The notes beneath the pieces were generated by a model. The model ran no database searches, was not told the origin of the DNA, and worked only from the letters and a program-made list of their open reading frames with translations. DNA of 5,449 nt from Clostridia bacterium (GTDB taxonomy: Bacteria; Bacillota; Clostridia; UBA1381): NCBI GenBank assembly GCA_900770405.1, contig CAAGKL010000191.1:1-5449 (forward strand), written 5' to 3'. The stretch's first letter is position 1; every line of letters begins with the position of its first letter. Of this stretch, positions 1 through 5,449 are shown piece after piece. The position numbers and the translations under genes are program-made.

Positions 1-1
1 C

Positions 2-841
2 CCCGACTACAGCACCGGACGGCTTGCGCTTTTGAACGAAAAAACAAAAAAACGAGTGTTTGAGGCGGTCGGCTCGATCAGAGAGAGTATTCTTGCGAGC
101 GCCTTTTCTGCGTGCGAGTTTGAGCTGCCGTTCAACCTTGAAATTGAGGACGAAAGGGTCAATACCGCCCTGCGCGGGGTTATCGACAGGCTCGATATGT
201 GCCGCACGGAGGACGGAGTAAAGCTCAGAGTCATCGACTACAAAACCGGTGCGAAAAAATTTTCCGTTGCCGATATTTACAATAAAACCGATTTCCAGCT
301 GATTGTTTACGCACTCGCGGCGGCGGATATGTATAAAAATGACGGCGCAAAGGTCGCGTCGGTACTCTACAACAGCCTGCGCGAGGATACAAAATTAGCA
401 AAGCCGGGCGAGCCGGCACATTTTGAGGTCGGCAGCTATGACGGCGTGATTGTCACCGACGGCGAGCCGCAGGAGGCGTCGGGCGAGGAGTTGCGGATTT
501 TCGACGCGGCGCTTTCGGAGAAGAGCAACAAAAGCGCGTATCTCAGTGCATCGACCACGGCAAAAGGGATTTTGAGCAAGAACAGCTGCGCGGTGTCGAG
601 AGAGAAATTCGGGCTTTTGGAAAAATATGTGAAAAAAGCTGTCGCGGACACGCACAGCGCAATTCTGGCGGGCGAAATTACGCCGCTGCCGGCAAAGTCG
701 GGCAGCTCGCTGCATTGCGCATACTGCGGCTACAGCGGGATTTGCCTGCACGATGAGTACAGGAACGCCGTGCGTGAGCTTTCGGGCAGCGACGGTGCGG
801 CGTGGGAGAAAATCGGAAAGGGGGATGACGCCGATGAGTAA
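2..841 (+). CDS. addB: ATP-dependent helicase/deoxyribonuclease subunit B, AddB (C-terminal part, 5' truncated)
   Basis: This is the C-terminal 279 residues of AddB, the partner of AddA in the helicase-nuclease that processes double-strand DNA ends before RecA loading. The frame is open from base 2, so the TTG at 32 is internal and the true start lies outside the window. Visible residues (fragment numbering) are Asp62 in a GVIDRLD motif, the Asp79-Tyr80-Lys81 triad of a PDDEXK nuclease, and Gln99 in QLIVYALA, the expected order for a RecB-like nuclease. Near the end, Cys239, Cys242 and Cys248 (Cx2Cx5C) match the C-terminal three of the four cysteines that hold a 4Fe-4S cluster in AddB; the first cysteine would be upstream, off the window. 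A polar tail of about 30 residues follows. The nuclease site looks intact. Pairing with addA directly downstream makes the assignment secure; RexB is the name used in some lactic acid bacteria. Confidence 0.95.
   Translation, partial: PDYSTGRLALLNEKTKKRVFEAVGSIRESILASAFSACEFELPFNLEIEDERVNTALRGVIDRLDMCRTEDGVKLRVIDYKTGAKKFSVADIYNKTDFQLIVYALAAADMYKNDGAKVASVLYNSLREDTKLAKPGEPAHFEVGSYDGVIVTDGEPQEASGEELRIFDAALSEKSNKSAYLSASTTAKGILSKNSCAVSREKFGLLEKYVKKAVADTHSAILAGEITPLPAKSGSSLHCAYCGYSGICLHDEYRNAVRELSGSDGAAWEKIGKGDDADE
817..824 (+). promoter_or_regulatory. Shine-Dalgarno site of addA, inside addB
   Basis: The sequence AAAGGGGG ends 9 bases before the ATG at 834. A second in-frame ATG at 825 touches this site with no spacing, so the site argues for initiation at 834. 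It lies within the addB coding sequence, which suits translational coupling of the two subunits. Confidence 0.75.
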
Positions 842-3800
842 CGTGAAATGGACCGAAAATCAGGAAAAAGCGATACGCGTACGCGGGAAAAACGTGCTCG
901 TGAATGCGGCGGCGGGCTCGGGAAAAACGGCGGTTTTGTCGGCGCGGATAGTGGGGCGCATCGCACCGGAGAACACGGACGAGGCGATACGAGCGGATAG
1001 GCTGCTTGTGGTGACCTTTACAAAGGCGGCGGCTGCCGAGATGCGCGGGAGAATAGAAAAGGGACTGCGCGCGGAGTATGAATCGGCGGCGCGGGAGCAA
1101 AACGGCGCGCGTATGCGGTTTGTAAAGACGCAGGAAAAGCGGCTTATGAGCGCGAAAATCTGCACGATTGACGCGTACTGTCAGAGCGTGGTCAAGGAAT
1201 TTTTTCATATAGCCGGCATTGACCCTGCATTTTCGGTTTTGCAGGCGGGGGAGCTCAAGTCGGTGCACGCGGAGGTTTTCTCGGCGCTGGCGGACAGGCT
1301 GCTCGATGAGAATGACGAAAGCTTTTTGTATCTTTGCCGCACCTGCGCGGGCAGCGGGAAAGAGGACGAGGAAATTTATGCACTGCTCGAAAGAATGTAT
1401 AAATTTACCTCGAGTATGCCCTACCCGGAGGAGTTTGTCCGAAATGCCGCAAAGATGTATGCCGACCCGGACGGCGGGCTTTTCAAAACGGTGGCGCAGC
1501 AGAACCTTGCGGCGGCGCGGGCTGCCGCGGAGAAACTTGCCGCCGCGCTGGAAATTCTGCCGGAGGACGCAAAATTTGCCGGCGCGCGGGCGATTCTGGA
1601 GACGGAGCTTGCCTTTGCGCAGGGGCTGTGCGATGCCGAGCCGAAAAGGCTGGCGGAGCTTGCACAGGGAGCGGAGTTTGTGCAGCTGAGAATATCGGAA
1701 TTTGACGGAAAGGCGCAGATTCAGACGCTGCGCGGCGACGCGAAGGAGCTTGTGCGCGGCATTGCCGACACCGATTGCAGCGAGGGGCTTGTGAGGGACT
1801 GCCTGTATCCGCAGATTTCGGCACTCGCGGACATTTTTTCGCAGTATATCGGCGCGCTGTGGGAGTACAAAAAGAAATATTCGGTGCTCGAATTTTCCGA
1901 TATTGAGCAGCTCTGCTATCGGATTATCAGGGAAAACGAGGCGGTGCGCCGCAGTCTGCGCGGGCGGTTTGACGAGATTTTAATTGACGAGTACCAGGAC
2001 ACGAACGAGCTGCAGGACAGCCTGTTTGCGATGCTGTCGAACGGGTCAAACCTGTTTATGGTGGGCGATATAAAGCAGAGTATTTATCGGTTTCGGAATG
2101 CAGATGTGCTGGTTTTTGGCAAAAAGGCCGACAGCTACGGCGTGCAGGGCGAGAATGTGAAAATATCGCTTTCCGACAACTTCAGAAGCCGCGGGGCGGT
2201 GCTTGACGCCGTGAACGATATTTTTGAGAGCATTATGTCGCGCGAGCTCGGCGGGGTCGAATATGACGGGGCGCAAAGGCTGAATTGCGGCAACAAAAGT
2301 TACGAGGACACCGGCTGCGATTACCGCGCGGAGTGCGTTGTTGTTGCGGCGCGCGGGGCGGACGATGAGGACAAGCCGGACGGTGTGCGCGCCGAGGCGG
2401 AATATATTGCGGCGCGGATTTTGCAGATGAAGCGGGACGTTTTTTTGGTGAAGGACAGGGTCAGGGTGAAAAATTCCGACGGCGGCTATGACGAGGTTGA
2501 CGGCGTGCGGTGCGTGAAAAATTCGGATTTCGCGGTGCTGATGTCCTCGTACAAAAACGAGGCGCAGGTGTTTGCCGAGGTGTTTGAAAAGTATGCGATT
2601 CCGCTGACAAGTGAGCGCAGGGGATTTTTCCGACGGCCGGAAATCCGCGTGATGATGTCGATTCTGCGCGTAATCGAGAACCCGGAGCGAGATGTAGAGA
2701 CGGTCGCGCTGATGCGCTCTGCCGCGGGCGGCTTTACCGATGACGAAATCGCGCGCATACGCAGCTTTGAGCGCGGCAAAAGTTTCTGCGGCGCGGTATT
2801 TTCGGTTTATTCAAAGTACCTTGCGAAAAAGGACGAGCTGTCCGGCGCAGCGAAAAGGCTCGGGGAAAAATGCGCGGCGCTTTGCAGAGCGCTGACGCGC
2901 TGGCGCGATATGGCGCGGTATTTGAGCGCGGAGCAGATGGTGCGCGCGCTTTATGAGCAGACGGGGATTTTGGCGTTCTTCGGTGCTGCGGGCGATGAGG
3001 AGGCGGTCGCAAATCTGCAGCTCTTTTGCAGCAGGGCGGTGCAGGCGGAGAAAAACGGCTTTTGCGGCGTGTTCAAATTTTTACAGTATATGACCCGGCT
3101 TGAAAAAAACGACGATGACCTCTCGGGCGCGCAGACGGCGCACGATGACTGTGTGCGGCTTATGACGATACACAAGAGCAAGGGGCTCGAGATGCCGGTG
3201 GTTTTTGTTGCCGGCTGCGGGAAAAAGCTCAATCTGAAGGATGATAAGCCCTATATGCATAACGAGCTTGGAATCGCGATGGACTATATAAACTTCGAGG
3301 CGGGAGTGAAAATCACATCGCCGGCGGCACAGCTTGTATACAGCAGGATTAAGAGCGAGCTCAAGTCTGAGGAGGTCAGAAAGCTTTATGTTGCGGCGAC
3401 GCGCGCAAAGGAAAAGCTGATAATAACCGCGTCAATGAACCCGGACAGCGCGGATTTTGCAAAATTTTCGGGCGAAAATTCCGGCGGCGCGCCCGAGGAC
3501 GCACGCCGCTACATCGACTGGGTTGCGCCGGTCGCAAGGGCGTCGGATAACTGGATTTATACCGTCGCCGATGCCGCGCCGGAGCAGGCGGCGCTAAGCG
3601 AGACAGCTGCGGACGGGGATTTTTATTACATAGAAAACCCCGACAGGATTATCGGATTTAAATACCCGTACGCCGAAAAGAATGTGAAGTCAAAGGCGTC
3701 GGTTTCGGAATTTAAGAAAATCGAGCGCAGGGCGGATTTTGCGGCGGAGCTGCCGTCCTTTATGGCGGGGAAATCCGGCGGCGGCGCGCGCTACGGCACA

Positions 3801-4286
3801 GCGGTGCACAGGATTTTAGAGCTTTTGCCGACGGAGCGCGGGACGGACACGGCGTACATAGAACGGCTTATCGGCTCGCTTTTTGAGGCGGGAGAGCTTG
3901 ACGGCACGCTTAAAAAGAGCATCACACCCGGGAAAATTGCGGCGTTTTATTCGTCGGACATCGGCAAAAGGATTGCCCGCGCCGAAGAAGTGCACCGCGA
4001 GAGCGAGTTTGAGATAAGCGCGGACGCGGGCGAGCTCTACGGCGAGGAGGAGCTTTGCGGCGAGCAGGTGCTTTTGCAGGGCGTGATTGACTGCTGGTTC
4101 GAGGAGGAGGACGGCATTGTCCTGGTCGATTACAAAACCGACAATGTCGACGATATTGACGAAATTCACCAAAAATATGATATTCAGCTCGCTCTGTATG
4201 CCCGTGCTTTGGAAAAAATAACTAAAAAATCTGTAAAAGATAAAATTATATATTTATTTTCGCGTGATATTGTGATACAATGTTAA
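834..4286 (+). CDS. addA: ATP-dependent helicase/nuclease subunit A, AddA
   Basis: A complete AddA of 1150 residues, somewhat shorter than the 1232-residue Bacillus subtilis protein. It is the 3'-5' translocating helicase subunit of AddAB and also cuts one strand. Superfamily 1 motifs appear in order: Q motif Gln10, Walker A AAAGSGKT 25-32, motif Ia VTFTKAAAAEM 60-70, Walker B LIDEYQDT 383-390, motif III VGDIKQSIYRFR 410-421, motif IV SDNFRSR 447-453, motif V TIHKSKGLE 778-786, and motif VI LYVAATRAKEK 851-861 with the probable arginine finger Arg857. The C-terminal nuclease domain shows GTAVH 988-992, Asp1086 in GVID, Asp1099-Tyr-Lys1101 and QLALYARAL 1118-1126, so the catalytic set is complete. 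The start at 834 is chosen because the Shine-Dalgarno site is 9 bases upstream; the frame is open further up and ATG 825 is the alternative. It overlaps the addB stop by 8 bases. The last ~27 codons switch to AT-rich codons, probably because they carry a promoter. Confidence 0.97.
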   Translation: MSNVKWTENQEKAIRVRGKNVLVNAAAGSGKTAVLSARIVGRIAPENTDEAIRADRLLVVTFTKAAAAEMRGRIEKGLRAEYESAAREQNGARMRFVKTQEKRLMSAKICTIDAYCQSVVKEFFHIAGIDPAFSVLQAGELKSVHAEVFSALADRLLDENDESFLYLCRTCAGSGKEDEEIYALLERMYKFTSSMPYPEEFVRNAAKMYADPDGGLFKTVAQQNLAAARAAAEKLAAALEILPEDAKFAGARAILETELAFAQGLCDAEPKRLAELAQGAEFVQLRISEFDGKAQIQTLRGDAKELVRGIADTDCSEGLVRDCLYPQISALADIFSQYIGALWEYKKKYSVLEFSDIEQLCYRIIRENEAVRRSLRGRFDEILIDEYQDTNELQDSLFAMLSNGSNLFMVGDIKQSIYRFRNADVLVFGKKADSYGVQGENVKISLSDNFRSRGAVLDAVNDIFESIMSRELGGVEYDGAQRLNCGNKSYEDTGCDYRAECVVVAARGADDEDKPDGVRAEAEYIAARILQMKRDVFLVKDRVRVKNSDGGYDEVDGVRCVKNSDFAVLMSSYKNEAQVFAEVFEKYAIPLTSERRGFFRRPEIRVMMSILRVIENPERDVETVALMRSAAGGFTDDEIARIRSFERGKSFCGAVFSVYSKYLAKKDELSGAAKRLGEKCAALCRALTRWRDMARYLSAEQMVRALYEQTGILAFFGAAGDEEAVANLQLFCSRAVQAEKNGFCGVFKFLQYMTRLEKNDDDLSGAQTAHDDCVRLMTIHKSKGLEMPVVFVAGCGKKLNLKDDKPYMHNELGIAMDYINFEAGVKITSPAAQLVYSRIKSELKSEEVRKLYVAATRAKEKLIITASMNPDSADFAKFSGENSGGAPEDARRYIDWVAPVARASDNWIYTVADAAPEQAALSETAADGDFYYIENPDRIIGFKYPYAEKNVKSKASVSEFKKIERRADFAAELPSFMAGKSGGGARYGTAVHRILELLPTERGTDTAYIERLIGSLFEAGELDGTLKKSITPGKIAAFYSSDIGKRIARAEEVHRESEFEISADAGELYGEEELCGEQVLLQGVIDCWFEEEDGIVLVDYKTDNVDDIDEIHQKYDIQLALYARALEKITKKSVKDKIIYLFSRDIVIQC
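4253..4281 (+). promoter_or_regulatory. Probable sigma-A promoter with extended -10, inside the 3' end of addA
   Basis: TGATACAAT at 4273-4281 matches an extended -10 element (TGn plus TACAAT, five of six bases of TATAAT). With a 17-base spacer the -35 position is TTTATT (4253-4258), a weak match that an extended -10 can tolerate. Transcription would begin near 4288, just after the addA stop, and lead into the methyltransferase at 4314. The surrounding 4206-4286 has 17 G or C in 81 bases, in strong contrast to the GC-rich genes around it. Another -10-like hexamer, TATATT at 4249-4254, has no convincing -35. No start site has been measured, so this is a prediction. Confidence 0.5.
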
Positions 4287-4296
4287 GTATCTGTAC

Positions 4297-4304
4297 GAAA
4301 GGGA
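4297..4304 (+). promoter_or_regulatory. Shine-Dalgarno site of the methyltransferase gene
   Basis: GAAAGGGA, with its GGG ending 10 bases before the ATG at 4314. It sits in the 27-base gap after addA and fixes the methyltransferase start at this ATG. Confidence 0.65.
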
Positions 4305-4313
4305 AAAAATATT

Positions 4314-5177
4314 ATGTGGATAAGCGACGGCTGGAAGGATTACAGACTGGCGGACTCCGGTGACGGGGAGAAGCTTGAATATTGGGGAGACATTCTCCTC
4401 AGACGTCCCGAGCCCCAGGCAATCTGGGAAAAAGAGGACACGGGGCTGTGGAAAAGGGCGGATGCGGTCTATCACCGCAGCTCTGCCGGCGGCGGCAGCT
4501 GGGAAATAAAAAACCGCCGTATGCCCGAGCGGTGGCGCATAAGCTATAAAAATCTTACATTTAATATAAAGCCGATGGGCTTTAAGCACACCGGGCTTTT
4601 CCCGGAGCAGGCGGTGAACTGGGACTGGTTTTCCGAGCTGATTTTGCAGGCGAAAAAGCCGGTGCGCGTGCTGAATCTGTTCGCCTATACGGGCGGCGCG
4701 ACGGCGGCGGCGCTGGCGGCGGGCGCGGAGGTAGTACACGTCGATGCGGCGAAGGGAATGGTCGGCGCGGCAAAGGAAAATGTTGCGGCGAGCGGGCTTG
4801 CCGAGAGGAGCGTACGGTATATCGTGGACGATGTTAAGAAATTCGTCGCGCGCGAAATCCGCCGCGGCAGGCAGTACGAGGGGATTATTATGGACCCGCC
4901 CTCCTACGGACGCGGACCGTCGGGCGAGCTCTGGAAGCTCGAGGACGAGCTCTATCCGCTTTTGCGCGAGTGCGCAAAGCTTCTGTCGGAGCGGGCGCTG
5001 TTCCTGCTGATAAACACCTACGCGAGCGGCATAACGCCGACGGTGCTTGAAAATTCGGTGCGATCCGCGATTTGCCGGCATTTCGGCGGCAGCGTGCGCG
5101 CCGAGGAGATTGGGCTTTTGATGCAGGAGAAAAATATGGTGCTGCCGTGCGGAATATCGTGCAGGTGGCAAAGGTAA
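4314..5177 (+). CDS. Class I SAM-dependent methyltransferase, RlmI/RlmK-like, without PUA domain
   Basis: A complete 287-residue protein that should transfer a methyl group from S-adenosylmethionine. The N-terminal ~85 residues form a small beta-rich part with the phrases KLEYWGDILLRRPEPQAIW (20-38) and WEIKNRRMPERW (63-74). GFKHTGLFPEQ (89-99) precedes the Rossmann fold, as in RlmI-type enzymes. SAM-binding motif I is VLNLFAYTGGAT (119-130), Asp144 is the likely acidic residue that contacts the SAM ribose, Asp172/Asp173 lie at motif III, and DPPSYGRG (194-201) is motif IV at the catalytic site. These features fit the family that includes the 23S rRNA methyltransferases RlmI and RlmK, but the RNA-binding PUA domain of RlmI is absent, so the substrate is not settled; RNA is the likeliest guess. 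ATG 4314 has a good ribosome binding site. It begins 27 bases after addA, appears to have its own promoter, and is probably co-transcribed with the next gene. No rlm symbol is given because the target is unknown. Confidence 0.85.
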   Translation: MWISDGWKDYRLADSGDGEKLEYWGDILLRRPEPQAIWEKEDTGLWKRADAVYHRSSAGGGSWEIKNRRMPERWRISYKNLTFNIKPMGFKHTGLFPEQAVNWDWFSELILQAKKPVRVLNLFAYTGGATAAALAAGAEVVHVDAAKGMVGAAKENVAASGLAERSVRYIVDDVKKFVAREIRRGRQYEGIIMDPPSYGRGPSGELWKLEDELYPLLRECAKLLSERALFLLINTYASGITPTVLENSVRSAICRHFGGSVRAEEIGLLMQEKNMVLPCGISCRWQR

Positions 5178-5183
5178 GGGGAG
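5176..5183 (+). promoter_or_regulatory. Shine-Dalgarno site of the anchored protein gene, overlapping the methyltransferase stop
   Basis: AAGGGGAG ends 7 bases before the ATG at 5191 and overlaps the last two bases of the methyltransferase TAA stop. The placement supports ATG 5191 as a real start and suggests that both genes are translated from one mRNA. Confidence 0.7.
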
Positions 5184-5190
5184 CATAATA

Positions 5191-5449
5191 ATGAAGCTGT
5201 CAACAAGAAGAAAAATATACTACACCTCCGTCGCGGTTGCGCTCATGGCGATTTTGGTCAGCGCGGTGATTATAAACCGCACGCTGGTGAATACGCCGAA
5301 ATTCGACATCGAGAGCATATCGGAGAGCGCCGGCGACCCGGTCTCGGCATATATGGCATACGTGAAGGAGGACGGCAAGCTTGCGGTCGGAATAACCGAC
5401 GATGCCGGCACGACGGCGGAAATAGTGCAGTTTATACACGAAACCGCGG
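5191..5449 (+). CDS. Hypothetical protein with N-terminal membrane anchor (3' truncated)
   Basis: The frame is open from ATG 5191 to the window edge, giving 86 residues of an unfinished protein. A basic start (MKLSTRRK, with Lys2, Arg6, Arg7 and Lys8) is followed by a hydrophobic stretch at about residues 12-28 (TSVAVALMAILVSAVII). This is typical of a signal anchor with the rest outside the membrane. No signal peptidase I or lipobox site is obvious. The next part is polar and acidic, then comes AYMAYVKEDGKLAVGITDD (53-71). The pattern Y-x-V-K-E-x-x-G-K-x-A-V loosely recalls the C-terminal domain of BofC-like proteins of spore-forming Bacillota, but the rest of that domain would be beyond the window, so this is only a suggestion. 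Frame and codon use match the neighbouring genes, a strong ribosome binding site precedes it, and it follows the methyltransferase by 13 bases, so it is a real gene in the same operon. Its function is unknown. Confidence 0.8.
   Translation, partial: MKLSTRRKIYYTSVAVALMAILVSAVIINRTLVNTPKFDIESISESAGDPVSAYMAYVKEDGKLAVGITDDAGTTAEIVQFIHETA

Noticed and set aside
678..1268. Open frame on the - strand opposite the addB/addA junction
   Set aside because: The translation is rich in Arg, His and Pro with no domain, and lies over well-supported + strand genes. It is an antisense shadow.
1335..1358. CxxC followed by GSGK in AddA (residues 168-175), as a possible zinc knuckle or second nucleotide-binding loop
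   Set aside because: There is no second cysteine pair and no hydrophobic strand before GSGK. The true Walker A is at residues 25-32, and this segment aligns with a variable loop before the conserved MYKFTSSMPYPEEF stretch.
1219..1689. Second + strand open frame within addA
   Set aside because: The translation is a run of Arg, Cys and Trp-rich sequence typical of a shifted frame of GC-rich coding DNA. The addA frame continues through with conserved motifs on both sides.
4287..4313. Terminator between addA and the methyltransferase gene
   Set aside because: The gap is only 27 bases and has no GC-rich stem or T run. The AT-rich stretch just upstream fits a promoter better.
4567..4584. Hairpin TAAAGCC-GATG-GGCTTTA that could be a terminator or attenuator
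   Set aside because: It lies ~250 bases inside the methyltransferase gene, encodes the conserved IKPMGFK segment and has no following T run, so it is best explained by codon choice.
4690..4732. GCG/GGC-rich run resembling a trinucleotide repeat
   Set aside because: It encodes the Gly/Ala-rich SAM-binding loop and following helix (GGATAAALAAGAE), so composition is explained by the protein.
4254..5186. Long open frame on the - strand opposite the methyltransferase
   Set aside because: Its product is Arg- and Ala-rich with no recognisable domain, and it mirrors a gene with clear motifs on the + strand. Long antisense frames are expected in GC-rich DNA.

Overview
The window reads as a piece of a bacterial chromosome, most likely from a GC-rich member of the Bacillota (Clostridia-type). 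Both subunits of an AddAB helicase-nuclease lie side by side, every start has a strong purine-rich Shine-Dalgarno site, and codon use is biased to GC-ending codons except in one short patch. The exact genus cannot be read from the sequence. All four genes are on the + strand and packed closely. There are no tRNA or rRNA genes, insertion sequences, CRISPR arrays or phage genes that I can see.

Layout. (1) Positions 2-841 hold the 3' end of addB, cut by the left window edge. It carries a PDDEXK-type nuclease domain and the C-terminal cysteine cluster that binds an iron-sulfur cluster in this family. (2) Positions 834-4286 hold a complete addA (1150 aa), a UvrD/Rep-like superfamily 1 helicase with its own C-terminal nuclease domain. 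Its start overlaps the addB stop by 8 bases. (3) The last ~80 bases of addA turn sharply AT-rich and contain a probable extended -10 promoter, followed by a 27-base gap. (4) Positions 4314-5177 hold a complete class I SAM-dependent methyltransferase (287 aa) of the RlmI/RlmK-like type, without a PUA domain. (5) Positions 5191-5449 hold the 5' end of a gene for a small protein with an N-terminal membrane anchor, running off the right edge and not firmly identified.

How they fit together. AddA and AddB form one heterodimer that resects double-strand breaks for RecA-dependent repair, so their overlapping arrangement makes functional sense. The methyltransferase and the anchored protein are 13 bases apart and look like a second transcription unit starting from the promoter inside the addA end. 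No terminator separates the two units, so read-through from addBA is likely too. I find nothing to suggest a new multi-gene system. The most interesting points are the promoter embedded in coding sequence, the unassigned substrate of the methyltransferase and the unidentified anchored protein.
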